NCBI RefSeq assembly: GCF_018139485.1
Contig: NZ_JAGSNF010000010.1
Coordinates: 1 to 64,000, forward strand
Direction of reading: 5' to 3'
Source: Phycicoccus avicenniae
Lineage (GTDB): Bacteria; Actinomycetota; Actinomycetes; Actinomycetales; Dermatophilaceae
DNA: 64,000 nt
Below the pieces are notes generated by a model. That model worked only from the letters and a program-made list of their open reading frames with translations. It had not been told where the DNA came from and did not search any database. Below, in pieces: positions 9,018 through 17,386 of this stretch (within the stretch, counting starts at the first letter, position 1; each line of letters starts with the position of its first letter). Position numbers and translations under genes: made by a program.

Positions 9018-10066
9018 CAGCGACCACCCCCCGCGCCGAGGGTGCGCAGCAGCACCTGGCTCGCCGTGCCGGCGGCCCCGCTCACCGCGTCACCGACCGC
9101 CTGCACGCCCGGCGCGAACGGCGCCAGGCTCACCGCGAAGGCGGCGAACGCCTCCCGGCTCGTGTGGGCGGGGACGAAGCCGAGGCTCTCGCGCATCCGG
9201 GTCGTGTCCAGCCCTCGTCCGAACGCGAGGAAGGTCATCTGCTCGGGCGAGAAGTCGGCGAGCCCGAGCCGCCGGGCCACCCCGCCGGCGAGGCCGGCGC
9301 TCTGCAACGGCAGCGGCAGCACCGGCCGGCCGGCGAGCGCCGCCGCCTGGTAGACCGTGACGACCCCGTCGCCGGCCACGTTGACGACCCCGGTGCTCCC
9401 GCCGACGGCCGCGACGACGAGGGCCTCGATGGCGTCGTCCTCGTGGACGAACTGCATCCGGGCGTCGTACCCGAGCGGCACCGGCACGACCGGCAGCGAG
9501 AAGTAGTCGGTGATCGAGGTGCGGATCCGCGGGCCGACGACGTTCGCGAAGCGCAGCATGAGGATCTCGGTGTCGGGCCGGCGTCGGGCGAAGCCGCGCA
9601 CGTAGCCCTCGACCTCGATGGAGTCCTTGCCGAAGCCGCCGCGCGGGGTCCGGCGGGCCCCCATGTCCTCGGTGAACATCGCCGGGTCGCCCGGCGTCGA
9701 GCCGTACACCGCCGCAGAGGACTTCACGACGAGCCGCTCGACGGTCCGGGACTTCTGGCAGGCCGCGAGGAGCTGCATCGTCCCGATGACGTTGATCTCC
9801 TTCTGCGGGGTCCGGCCCCCGACGAAGGTCGGCGTCGCGATGACGTTCATGTGGACGACCGTGTCGACCCCGGCGCCGTCGATGACCCGGCCGATCATCG
9901 GGTTGCGGATGTCGGCGCGGACGAACTCGACGTCGCCGATGTCGTGGGGTGGGGGGATGACGTCGACGCCGACGACCCGCTCGACCCCCGGGTCGGCCGC
10001 GAGCCGCCGGGCGAGCAGGCCGCCGAGGTACCGGGAGACCCCCGTGACCAGGACGACTCTCGCCAC
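9017..10066 (-). CDS. NAD-dependent epimerase/dehydratase (SDR family)
   Basis: 349 residues, an extended SDR. The N-terminal dinucleotide motif reads TGVSRYLGG. Later come a DIRNP segment and SSAAVYGS, typical of GalE-like enzymes. The Tyr-x-x-x-Lys pair is not in its usual form; a GFGKDS segment stands there. The gene order matches M. tuberculosis galE2 (Rv0501), which lies between bS22 and a PlsC-type gene. The substrate is unknown, and a UDP-sugar is only one option. The ATG and upstream RBS fit; its stop overlaps the next ATG by 1 nt, so the two are an operon. Confidence 0.85.
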   Translation of the reverse strand: MARVVLVTGVSRYLGGLLARRLAADPGVERVVGVDVIPPPHDIGDVEFVRADIRNPMIGRVIDGAGVDTVVHMNVIATPTFVGGRTPQKEINVIGTMQLLAACQKSRTVERLVVKSSAAVYGSTPGDPAMFTEDMGARRTPRGGFGKDSIEVEGYVRGFARRRPDTEILMLRFANVVGPRIRTSITDYFSLPVVPVPLGYDARMQFVHEDDAIEALVVAAVGGSTGVVNVAGDGVVTVYQAAALAGRPVLPLPLQSAGLAGGVARRLGLADFSPEQMTFLAFGRGLDTTRMRESLGFVPAHTSREAFAAFAVSLAPFAPGVQAVGDAVSGAAGTASQVLLRTLGAGGGR

Positions 10067-10168
10067 CGTTCGCTCCTTCGGTCCGACCCCGCGCCGCCGC
10101 GGCGCCCTGGGACCCGAGCCTACCGAGTCGACGCCACGTGCAGGAGGGCCACCTCCCGCCGAGACAGC

Positions 10169-10197
10169 GAAGGTCCCCGGCCGTGCCGGGGACCTTC
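10169..10197 (-). terminator. hairpin terminator after bS22
   Basis: GAAGGTCCCCGG and CCGGGGACCTTC form a perfect 12-bp stem with a 5-nt loop (CCGTG), 24 nt past the bS22 stop on the minus strand. There is no U-run, as is usual in high-GC actinobacteria. Confidence 0.75.
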
Positions 10198-10220
10198 GAC
10201 GTCTCAGAGGTGACGCGTGG

Positions 10221-10319
10221 TCACTTCTTGTTGCGACGCTGGTGACGCGTCTTGCGCAGCAGCTTGCGGTGCTTCTTCTTCGCCATCCGCTTGCGCCGCT
10301 TCTTGATGACTGAACCCAT
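10221..10319 (-). CDS. 30S ribosomal protein bS22 (AURKAIP1/COX24-domain mini protein)
   Basis: Only 32 residues, of which about 18 are Lys or Arg (MGSVIKKRRKRMAKKKHRK at the start). It matches bS22, a mini ribosomal protein of actinobacterial small subunits found by ribosome structures, which binds rRNA near the decoding centre. The ATG is preceded by a TGAGGA-type RBS, with a TAGGGT -10 at 10357-10362 (minus strand). It is flanked by hairpins on both sides, so it is probably its own transcription unit. The neighbours (an HTH gene before, a galE-like gene after) match mycobacteria. Confidence 0.92.
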   Translation of the reverse strand: MGSVIKKRRKRMAKKKHRKLLRKTRHQRRNKK

Positions 10320-10403
10320 GGGATGTCCTCAGTGAGTGGTGCGGGTGCGACGGCCCACCCTACCCAGGGGGCGGCGGGCGACCCAAACCGTGACCGGGAC
10401 GAG

Positions 10404-10433
10404 CGAGCGGGACCGCGACCGCGGTCCCGCTCG
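10404..10433 (-). terminator. hairpin terminator after the HTH gene
   Basis: CGAGCGGGACCGC and GCGGTCCCGCTCG form a perfect 13-bp stem with a 4-nt loop, 38 nt past the HTH gene stop. It separates that gene from bS22. Confidence 0.72.
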
Positions 10434-10470
10434 GTGCTCTTGCCGACCTGCCGGTCGGGCGGTCGTCGAC

Positions 10471-10671
10471 TCAGGCGGTGTCGACGTAGGAGCCACGCAG
10501 GTAACGGTGGACCTCGTCCTCCGGGACCCGGAACGACCGGCCGACGCGGATCGCCGGCAGCTCACCGGCGTGGACCATGCGGTACACCGTCATCTTCGAC
10601 ACGCGCATGATCGTGGCGACCTCGGCGACGGTGAGGAACCGCACCTCTCCGAGCTGACGCTCCGTGGACAT
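10471..10671 (-). CDS. excisionase-family helix-turn-helix DNA-binding protein
   Basis: 66 residues with a MerR/excisionase-type winged HTH (LTVAEVATIMRVSKMTVYRM) and the signature VGRSFRVPEDEV. This family is chromosomal in actinobacteria (Rv0500A in M. tuberculosis, next to proC and bS22, from memory) and is not a phage excisionase. I chose the ATG at 10671 because GAGG lies 5 nt upstream. An in-frame ATG at 10692 would add 7 residues but has no clear RBS. It is probably a small regulator; its targets are unknown. Confidence 0.85.
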   Translation of the reverse strand: MSTERQLGEVRFLTVAEVATIMRVSKMTVYRMVHAGELPAIRVGRSFRVPEDEVHRYLRGSYVDTA

Positions 10672-10888
10672 CGTGACCTCGAACTTCCGCATGATCGCAG
10701 CGCCGGAGGTCAGTCCCGGCTTGGCTCCCTGCGTCGTGCTGTCGCAACCTTAGGGGCAGTTGTGACGGCTGGGAAGGGGAACGGGCGGATTGCCGTCCGT
10801 TTGTCCAGCCGACACGCCGAACGATCGAGCGCTGGACGTCCGCGCGGCGCCCGGATCGGCGACGTCGGGCCCGCTGGGGCGTCGATCG

Positions 10889-12079
10889 TCAGTCGAACCA
10901 GGGGTCGAGCCCGTGGAAGGGGAAGACGGCCTGCCGGGTCGCGAAGACCGACCGGTCGAGCGGGTGGTCCGGGTTGTGGCCCATCTGCCACGGCTGGACC
11001 CAGATCGGCAGCCGGTCGGCCGGCAGGTCGCCCATCCGCCACGGCGCCTCGCGCCCGAGGAGGTGCCGCACGTGCTCGCGCCACTCCTCCGGCACCGGGG
11101 TCGAGGGCTCGAGCGGGACGTGCGCCGCGATGGCCGTGAGGTGGGTCCACGAGCGCGGGACGACGTCGACGAGCTCGTAGCCGCCCCCGCCGAGGGCGAC
11201 CCAGCGCCCGTCGCACACGTCGTGGGCGAGGGTGTGCAGCTCGTCCTGGGCGCGGCGCTGGGCGTCGACCGTCACGGCGAGGTGGGCCAGCGGGTCCTCG
11301 AGGTGGGTGTCGCAGCCGTGCTGGGTGACGAGCACGTCGGGGGCGAAGGCCCGCACGACCGGGGGGACGACGGCGTCGATCGCCCGCAGCCACGACGCGT
11401 CGGTCGTGCCGGGCGGGAGCGCGACGTTGACGGCGCTGCCGCGCGCGTCCGGTCCGCCGACGTCCCCGGGCCACCCCGTGCCCGGGAAGATGTGCCGGCC
11501 GCTCTCGTGGAGGGAGACGGTGAGGACGCGGGGGTCGTTCCAGAACGCGCGCTCGACACCGTCCCCGTGGTGGACGTCGACGTCGACGTAGGCGACCCGC
11601 TCCGCGCCGTGCTCGAGCAGCCAGCGGATCCCCACCGTGATGTCGTTGTAGATGCAGAACCCGCTCGCGTGGGTCGGCATCGCGTGGTGCAGCCCGCCGC
11701 AGTAGTTCACCCCGTGGTCGGTCTCGCCCTCCCACACCTCGCGGCACAGGTCGACCGTCCCCTGGACGATCCGCGCGGCCGCCTCGTGCATCCCCGCGAA
11801 GGCGGGGTCGTCCTCGGTGCCCAGCCCTCGGTTCGGGTCGGCCGCGGACGGGTCGAGCGACGCGGCGCGGACGGCCTCGACGTAGCCGGGGTCGTGCCCC
11901 GTCGCGAGCAGCTCGTCGGAGGCGACGTCGGGCGCCCGGACGTCGACGCGGTCGAGCACGCCGAGCGAGCGCGCCAGCCGCGTCGTGAGGTCCAGCCGCA
12001 CGGGCCCCATCGGGTGGTCCGGGCCGAAGTCGTAGGCGGTGAAGACGTCGTCCCAGACGACACTCGTCCGATGGGCCAT
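10889..12079 (-). CDS. acuC: acetoin utilization protein AcuC (histone-deacetylase family)
   Basis: 396 residues, a class I HDAC-like zinc deacetylase. The metal and catalytic segments are visible: a LHHAMP histidine pair, the metal-binding DVDVHHGDG and GGGGYE near the C-terminus. Bacillus AcuC deacetylates acetyl-CoA synthetase; actinobacterial copies probably regulate AcsA or other acetyl-lysines. No acs gene is nearby. A TAGCGT -10 lies 6 nt before the ATG, so the mRNA is probably leaderless. It is divergent from the TrkA-type gene. Confidence 0.9.
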   Translation of the reverse strand: MAHRTSVVWDDVFTAYDFGPDHPMGPVRLDLTTRLARSLGVLDRVDVRAPDVASDELLATGHDPGYVEAVRAASLDPSAADPNRGLGTEDDPAFAGMHEAAARIVQGTVDLCREVWEGETDHGVNYCGGLHHAMPTHASGFCIYNDITVGIRWLLEHGAERVAYVDVDVHHGDGVERAFWNDPRVLTVSLHESGRHIFPGTGWPGDVGGPDARGSAVNVALPPGTTDASWLRAIDAVVPPVVRAFAPDVLVTQHGCDTHLEDPLAHLAVTVDAQRRAQDELHTLAHDVCDGRWVALGGGGYELVDVVPRSWTHLTAIAAHVPLEPSTPVPEEWREHVRHLLGREAPWRMGDLPADRLPIWVQPWQMGHNPDHPLDRSVFATRQAVFPFHGLDPWFD

Positions 12080-12085
12080 GGTCGA

Positions 12086-12091
12086 ACGCTA
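12086..12091 (-). promoter_or_regulatory. leaderless -10 element of acuC
   Basis: TAGCGT on the minus strand, exactly 6 nt before the ATG at 12079. The spacing puts transcription start at or next to the start codon. Confidence 0.6.
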
Positions 12092-12150
12092 CTCGGTGGG
12101 TGGCCCGTGGCAGGCTGGGTCCCCGCACCGACCACTCCCCGGGAGGACCC

Positions 12151-12819
12151 ATGGGCAAGAGCTCGCGCACCGACGACGAGGTGCTCGTCATCGGGCTGGG
12201 GCGCTTCGGCTCGGCCGCCGCCCTCGAGCTGCGACGGCTCGGTCACAAGGTCACCGCCATCGAGAAGGACGGCTTCCTCGCCGAGAAGTTCCTCGGCCGG
12301 ATCAGCCACATCGTCCACGGCGACGCGAGCGACGTCGGGGTCATCCGGGACGCGAAGGCGGGCCGCTTCCGGATCGCCGTCGTCGCCATCGGGTCCTCCG
12401 TCGAGGCCTCGGTGCTCGCCGCCGCCAACCTCGTCGACGCGGGCGTCCCGGCCATCTGGGCCAAGGCGCTCTCCCCCGAGCACGCCCGCATCCTCGACCG
12501 GATCGGGGTCCACCACATCGTGCGGCCCGAGGCCGACACCGGCCGCCGCGTCGCCCACCTCGTCGGCGGCCGGATGCAGGACTACATCGAGTTCGACGAC
12601 GGGTTCGCCATCGTCAAGATGCGCCCGCCGACGGAGACCATCGGGTTCACCCTCGAGCAGAGCCAGGTCCGCAGCAAGTACGGCGTGACGGTCGTCGGGG
12701 TCAAGGCGCCCGGCGAGGACTTCACCTACGCGGTGCCGTCGACGAAGGTCTCGGCGCACGACACCCTCATCGTCAGCGGTCCGACGACCCTCATCGAGCG
12801 GCTCGCCGCCAGGCCGTGA
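12151..12819 (+). CDS. TrkA-family potassium channel/transporter regulatory subunit
   Basis: 222 residues. An N-terminal RCK domain (VLVIGLGRFGSAAAL binds NAD(H) or ATP) is followed by a C-terminal TrkA_C domain from about residue 140. Such proteins gate a Ktr/Trk-type K+ channel by ligand binding. The usual TrkH/KtrB membrane gene is not adjacent, so its partner must be elsewhere. The ATG was chosen for the GGGAGG RBS 5 nt upstream. It is divergent from acuC and convergent with a GNAT gene. Confidence 0.88.
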   Translation: MGKSSRTDDEVLVIGLGRFGSAAALELRRLGHKVTAIEKDGFLAEKFLGRISHIVHGDASDVGVIRDAKAGRFRIAVVAIGSSVEASVLAAANLVDAGVPAIWAKALSPEHARILDRIGVHHIVRPEADTGRRVAHLVGGRMQDYIEFDDGFAIVKMRPPTETIGFTLEQSQVRSKYGVTVVGVKAPGEDFTYAVPSTKVSAHDTLIVSGPTTLIERLAARP

Positions 12820-12862
12820 CCCCGGTGGGCCGCGTCCGTCGGTCCGCTCGTGTCGGGGACCG

Positions 12863-13387
12863 TCAGAGCGTCGGGATGCCCCCGCGGTCGCCGGCGAGCG
12901 AGAGGGTCATCGCGACCTCCTCCTCGCCGTCGTCCTCCGAGCGCACCCGCATCGGGCGGCGGTTGCCGGTGGGCCGGAAGCCGAAGCTGCTCGCGAAGGC
13001 GACGGCCCGGCCGTTGTCGGTGCCGACCCAGTAGTAGAGCTGGCTGCGACCCTGCTCGGCCGCGACGAGGGCACCGGCCCGCACGAGCCGGGCGGCCACG
13101 CCGCTGCCGCGGGCCTCGGGCCGGACCCAGAGGCCGAAGAGCTGGGCGATGCCCTCGCCCTCCTCGTACGTGCCGACGCTGGCGATCCCGAGCGCCTGGC
13201 CGTCGCGCTCGGCGAGCAGCCGGGTCGAGCGCTCCATCCGGGCGCGCCAGAAGTCCTCGCCCTCGGACTCCTCCGCCTCACGGGTGGCGACGAACGCCTC
13301 CGGCGACTCCCCGAGGGCGGTGAGCCGCATCGACCGGTACTGCTCCCACTCCTCGACGCCCAGGGGGCGGACCGTGATCTCGCTCAT
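12863..13387 (-). CDS. GNAT family N-acetyltransferase
   Basis: 174 residues. The acetyl-CoA loop reads VRPEARGSGVAARLV (motif A) and a later YYWVGTDNGRAVAFASSFGF fits motif B. The substrate is unknown. A second GNAT gene lies just upstream on the same strand, and the two proteins share the pattern of a leading YR.MR or YRAVR segment plus W-R, so they look like related copies. The ATG at 13387 is used; earlier in-frame codons lack an RBS. Confidence 0.82.
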   Translation of the reverse strand: MSEITVRPLGVEEWEQYRSMRLTALGESPEAFVATREAEESEGEDFWRARMERSTRLLAERDGQALGIASVGTYEEGEGIAQLFGLWVRPEARGSGVAARLVRAGALVAAEQGRSQLYYWVGTDNGRAVAFASSFGFRPTGNRRPMRVRSEDDGEEEVAMTLSLAGDRGGIPTL

Positions 13388-13495
13388 GGCGGCACTCTGC
13401 CACGACACCCGCGGGGGTCGGCAAGCAGGGCCGACCCGACACCGGCCGTCCACGCGCCGGTCAGCCGCCGTCCATCCGGGGCGCGGGCGGCGACC

Positions 13496-14023
13496 TCAGA
13501 CCGGCTCGAGCGACCGGGACATGCGCACCTCGACGCACGTCGGGTCCCACGGCATGACGTTCTGCTCGCCGGTGAGCGCGAAGCCCTGTCGGAGGTAGAA
13601 CCGGCAGGCCCGGACGTTCTCCCGCGCCACGTCGAGGGTCAGCCGGCGCGTGCCCTCCGCCCGGGCGTGCTCCACGAGGGCCGCGACGAGCGCCTCGGCC
13701 GCCCCGCTCCCCCGATGGCCGCCGGTGACCCACATGCCGACGAGGTGCGCCTCGTCCGCCGGCTGGTCCTCGGCGTGCCACAGCCCGACGGTGCCGACGG
13801 GACGGTCGTCGTCCCACGCGAGCCACAGCGTCGGCCCGGTCGCGACCATCGTCCGCCAGTCCTCGTCGGTGCGTCCCGCGCTCTGCGCGTACGTCGTCCA
13901 GAAGGCCCGGGGGCTGTCGATGAGCGCGGCCTGCCGCACGGCCCGGTAGTCCGTCCACGTCGCGTCCGTGACCCGCTCGACCCGTAGCGACGGCGCGAGC
14001 CCGGGGACGGCGTCGTCAGCCAC
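13496..14023 (-). CDS. GNAT family N-acetyltransferase
   Basis: 175 residues with motif A at GMWVTGGHRGSGAAEALV and an Asn-Val-Arg-Ala motif B (ENVRACRFYLRQGF). It starts with GTG 8 bp inside the 3' end of proC, so it is translationally coupled to proC. Its substrate is unknown; the coupling to proC hints at an amino-acid role but does not prove it. A second, similar GNAT follows about 110 bp downstream. Confidence 0.83.
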   Translation of the reverse strand: MADDAVPGLAPSLRVERVTDATWTDYRAVRQAALIDSPRAFWTTYAQSAGRTDEDWRTMVATGPTLWLAWDDDRPVGTVGLWHAEDQPADEAHLVGMWVTGGHRGSGAAEALVAALVEHARAEGTRRLTLDVARENVRACRFYLRQGFALTGEQNVMPWDPTCVEVRMSRSLEPV

Positions 14024-14816
14024 CCGCGAGCTCGCGGCTGCGGGTCGCGGCGGCCTCCATCGCGCTGATGAAGGCGGCCCGCACCTTGTGGTCGTCCATG
14101 ACCCGCAGCGCCGCGGCGGTCGTCCCGCCGGGCGAGGTCACCTGCTCGCGCAGGACCGTCGGGTGCTGGCCCGTCTCGCGGATCATCGTCGCGGCCCCGT
14201 ACAGGGTCTGGACGACGAGGTCGGTGGCCGTCGAGCGGGGCATCCCGAGGACGACGCCGGCCTCGATCATCGCCTCGACGACGTAGAAGATGTACGCCGG
14301 ACCGCTGCCGGAGATCGCCGTGACGGCGTCGAGGAGGTACTCGCCCACCTCGACGACCTTGCCGGTGGCGGCGAGCAGCTCACGGGCCTCGGTCAGCTGC
14401 TCCGCGGTGCACGTCGAGCCGGCGGCCACCGCGGCCATCCCCTCGTCGACGAGGGCCGGGGTGTTCGGCATGACCCGCACGACGGCCCGTCCCGCCGGGA
14501 GGCGCCCCTCGACGAAGGCCGTCGTGATCCCGGCGGCCAGGCTCACGACGAGGTCGTCGTCGCCGACGTGCGGCGCGATCTCGTCGAGGAGCGCACCCAT
14601 GTCCTGCGGCTTGACGACGAGGACGAGGGTGTCGGCGGCGGCCGCCGCGTCGGCGTTGTCGAGGACCCGGACGCCGTAGCGGCCTGCGAGCTCGGCGGCG
14701 CGGTCCGGTCGTCGCTCGGTGATGACGAGCTCGCCCGCCGGTCGTCCCGCCCGCAGCAGCCCCGAGAGGAGCGTCTCGCCCATGACACCGGCACCGAAGA
14801 TCGCGACCGTTCCCAT
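14016..14816 (-). CDS. proC: pyrroline-5-carboxylate reductase
   Basis: 266 residues. It makes proline from pyrroline-5-carboxylate with NAD(P)H. The Rossmann motif is FGAGVMGE at the N-terminus, VKPQDM and MPNTPALV follow, and the C-terminal SGSGPAYIF with SPGGTTAAAL forms the active site and dimer interface. A TAGGGT -10 lies 8 nt before the ATG, so the message is (nearly) leaderless. The proline dehydrogenase gene lies immediately upstream on the same strand, so synthesis and breakdown of proline are encoded side by side. Confidence 0.95.
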   Translation of the reverse strand: MGTVAIFGAGVMGETLLSGLLRAGRPAGELVITERRPDRAAELAGRYGVRVLDNADAAAAADTLVLVVKPQDMGALLDEIAPHVGDDDLVVSLAAGITTAFVEGRLPAGRAVVRVMPNTPALVDEGMAAVAAGSTCTAEQLTEARELLAATGKVVEVGEYLLDAVTAISGSGPAYIFYVVEAMIEAGVVLGMPRSTATDLVVQTLYGAATMIRETGQHPTVLREQVTSPGGTTAAALRVMDDHKVRAAFISAMEAAATRSRELAGG

Positions 14817-14859
14817 GGGGCCCGACCCTAGCGCCGCAGCGGGTGCGCGGCCGGGGTCG

Positions 14860-15810
14860 TCACCCGTTGGACGCGAGGGAGCGGAGGAAGAAGCGGATGT
14901 TCGCGGGGCGCTCGGCGAGCCGACGGACGAGGTAGCCGTACCAGTCGTCGCCGAACGGGACGTAGACGCGCATCTGGTGACCGCGGTCGGCGATCCGCTT
15001 CTGCTCGAGGTCGCGGACGCCGAGGAGCATCTGGAACTCGTAGGAGTCCGGGCTGCGGCCGTGGTGCCCGGCGAGCGCGCGGGCGATCTCGACCAGGCGC
15101 GGGTCGTGGGTCGCGACCATCGGGTAGCCCTCGCCCGCCATGAGCACCTTGAGACAGCGGACGTAGGACAGGTCGACGTCCTCGCCGTCCTGGAAGGCGA
15201 CCGACTCCGGCTCCTTGTAGGCGCCCTTGCACAGCCGGACCCGGCTGCCCTCGTGGGCGAGGTCGCGGCAGTCGGACTCGGTACGGTGCAGGTAGGTCTG
15301 GAGGACGGCGCCGACCCACGGGAAGTCCTGACGCAGCGCCCGGAGCGTCTCCAGGGTCCGGTCGGTCGTCGTGTGGTCCTCCATGTCGAGGGTCACGGTC
15401 GTCCCGACCCGCTCGGCGGCCTCGCAGACGGCGCGGGCGTTCTCGAGCGCGACGGCGTCGCCGTCGCCGGGGATCGACTGGCCCACCGCGCTGAGCTTGA
15501 CGCTCACCTCGGCGGCGCCGAACCGGGCGAGGTCGTCCTCCGCGAGCGCGTCGAGGAGGGTGACGTAGGTGTCGCGCGTGCGCTCCGCCTGGGCGCGGTC
15601 GGTGACGTCCTCGCCGAGATGGTCGATCGTCACGAGCCGGTTCGTCGTGCGCAGCCGGGCGGTCGTCGCCACCGCCTCGTCGACCTCCTCCCCCGCGACG
15701 TACCGGTTCACGACGGCCCGGCTGACCGGTGCGGCGACGACGGCCGACCGCACGGTGTCGGACTCGGAGATCTGCAGGAGGGCTCCACGGAGCAGGTCTG
15801 AGGCGTCCAC
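14860..15810 (-). CDS. proline dehydrogenase
   Basis: 316 residues, the monofunctional PRODH (PutB-like) TIM barrel. It oxidises proline to pyrroline-5-carboxylate with FAD. SVKLSAVG, LCKGAYKEP and YVPFGDDWYGYLVRRLAE near the C-terminus are family signatures. No P5C dehydrogenase gene is in the window. The GTG start is preceded by TAGCCT 7 nt upstream, pointing to a leaderless transcript. Confidence 0.92.
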   Translation of the reverse strand: MDASDLLRGALLQISESDTVRSAVVAAPVSRAVVNRYVAGEEVDEAVATTARLRTTNRLVTIDHLGEDVTDRAQAERTRDTYVTLLDALAEDDLARFGAAEVSVKLSAVGQSIPGDGDAVALENARAVCEAAERVGTTVTLDMEDHTTTDRTLETLRALRQDFPWVGAVLQTYLHRTESDCRDLAHEGSRVRLCKGAYKEPESVAFQDGEDVDLSYVRCLKVLMAGEGYPMVATHDPRLVEIARALAGHHGRSPDSYEFQMLLGVRDLEQKRIADRGHQMRVYVPFGDDWYGYLVRRLAERPANIRFFLRSLASNG

Positions 15811-15855
15811 GTCCGTCAGGCTATCCGCAACGTCCCACCCGGCACGAGGGCCGCG

Positions 15856-16596
15856 TCACGGGGTTCGACGGCGCAGGGTGAGGCTGCCGAGGACGAGCGC
15901 GACGACGATCCAGACGGCGATGACGCCGAGGCTCGGCAGGACGTCGCCGAGCGGGTCGGCCCTCGCCCCCACGTCCTGCATCGCGTCGACGGCGTAGGAG
16001 AGGGGCAGGACGTCGGAGACGGCCTCCAGCGGCCCCGGCAGGGCGTCGCGGGGCAGGATGAGACCGCAGAGGAGGAACTGCGGCAGGACGAAGGCGGGCA
16101 TGAACTGCACGGCCTGGAACTCGGTCCGCGCGAAGCCGCTCGCGAGCAGCCCCAGGGCGGTGCCGAGCACCGCGTCGACGAGGGCGATGACGACGAGCAG
16201 CCACAGCGGCCCGGCGATGTCGAGGCCCGCGACGAGGACGGCGAAGGCGGTGGCGACGACGGCCTGGAGGACGGCGACGACCCCGAAGGCCAGGGCGTAC
16301 CCGAGCATGAGGTCGCCCTTGCCCATCGGGCTCGTGAGGAGCCGCTCGAGGGTGCCGGACGTGCGCTCGCGCAGCGTCGCGATGCTCGTCACGAGGAACA
16401 TGACGACGAACGGGAAGACCCCGAGGAGTGCCGGGCCGATCCGGTCGAAGACCCCGCCGGGGGCGTCGGCGTAGACCCAGGCGAGGAGGCCGAGCAGGAC
16501 GCACGGGACGACGACGATGAGCGCGACGGTGCGGTGGTCGGCCCGCAGCTGGCGCAGCACCCGGCCCGCGGTCGCCAGGGTGATCCGTGGGTTCAC
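15856..16596 (-). CDS. ABC-2 type transporter permease
   Basis: 246 residues with about six membrane helices (for example 25-42, 60-78, 98-125, 130-152, 165-185, 225-240) and the ABC-2 signature between helices (ERTSGTLERLLTSPMGKGDLM). It forms an exporter with the ATPase encoded upstream; the GTG start overlaps that gene's stop by 4 bp. Substrates are unknown; such pairs export lipids, peptides or antibiotics. Confidence 0.88.
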   Translation of the reverse strand: MNPRITLATAGRVLRQLRADHRTVALIVVVPCVLLGLLAWVYADAPGGVFDRIGPALLGVFPFVVMFLVTSIATLRERTSGTLERLLTSPMGKGDLMLGYALAFGVVAVLQAVVATAFAVLVAGLDIAGPLWLLVVIALVDAVLGTALGLLASGFARTEFQAVQFMPAFVLPQFLLCGLILPRDALPGPLEAVSDVLPLSYAVDAMQDVGARADPLGDVLPSLGVIAVWIVVALVLGSLTLRRRTP

Positions 16597-17333
16597 GACG
16601 GCTCCCGGGAGTCGGCCTCGTCGACGAGGGCGAGGAAGGCGTGCTCGGCGTCCTCCGCGCCGGTGCGGTCCAGCAGGTCCGGGAGGGTGGAGTCGCTGAG
16701 GACGCGTCCCGCGCGGAGCAGGACGAGCCGGTCGCAGCGGACGGCCTCGTCCATGACGTGGCTCGAGACGAGGACGGTGCGGCCGCGGGCGGCCAGGCCC
16801 CGGAAGACGTCCCAGAGGTCGCGGCGCAGGACGGGGTCGAGCCCGACGGTGGGCTCGTCGAGGACGAGGACCTCGGGGTCGCCGACGAGGACGCAGGCGA
16901 GGCTCGCCCGGGAGCGCTGGCCGCCGGAGAGCCGGTCGACGCGGGTGCCGGCGTGGTCGGCGAGCGCGACCGCCTCGATCGCCGCGTCGGCCTCCGCGCC
17001 CGTACGCCCGAGGACCCGCCCGAAGTACCGGACGTTGTCACGGACCGTGAGGTCCCCGTAGACGCTCGGCGCCTGCGTGAGGTAGCCGACCCGGTGACGC
17101 AGGACCGGCGAGCCGGCGGGCTCCCCGAGGACCGTGACCGAGCCGCCGTCGGTCACCTGGACGCCGACGACCGCGCGCATGAGGGTGGACTTGCCGCCAC
17201 CGCTGGGCCCGAGGAGGCCGACGACCTGGCCCGCGGGGACCCGCAGGTCGAGGTCGGGCAGCACCTCGCGGCCGCCCCGGAGGACCCGGAGGTGGTCGAC
17301 GACGACGGCGTCGGACGTGGCGGGACTGCTCAC
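16593..17333 (-). CDS. ABC transporter ATP-binding protein
   Basis: 246 residues. Walker A is GPSGGGKST, the signature LSGGQRSRASLA, and Walker B VLVLDEPTVGLDP. The D-loop and H-switch (VLVSSHVMDEA) are intact. It powers the ABC-2 permease with which it overlaps. The GTG start precedes the family's usual N-terminus. The pair sits between the proline genes and the isomerase/ppx pair and is not part of the order conserved with mycobacteria. Confidence 0.9.
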   Translation of the reverse strand: MSSPATSDAVVVDHLRVLRGGREVLPDLDLRVPAGQVVGLLGPSGGGKSTLMRAVVGVQVTDGGSVTVLGEPAGSPVLRHRVGYLTQAPSVYGDLTVRDNVRYFGRVLGRTGAEADAAIEAVALADHAGTRVDRLSGGQRSRASLACVLVGDPEVLVLDEPTVGLDPVLRRDLWDVFRGLAARGRTVLVSSHVMDEAVRCDRLVLLRAGRVLSDSTLPDLLDRTGAEDAEHAFLALVDEADSREPS

Positions 17334-17386
17334 CCCGCCACTGTCCCACCACGCGGGCCCGGTGTCAGGGCCCGCGCGGAGGCCGG

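Noticed and set aside
7164-9353. 729-codon plus-strand frame
   Set aside because: Antisense to the glutaredoxin-like and acyltransferase genes; its Arg-rich stretch is only the mirror of the Lys/Ala/Thr repeats.
10471-10671. Phage excisionase
   Set aside because: The fold matches, but the gene sits in a chromosomal order shared with mycobacteria and no integrase is present.
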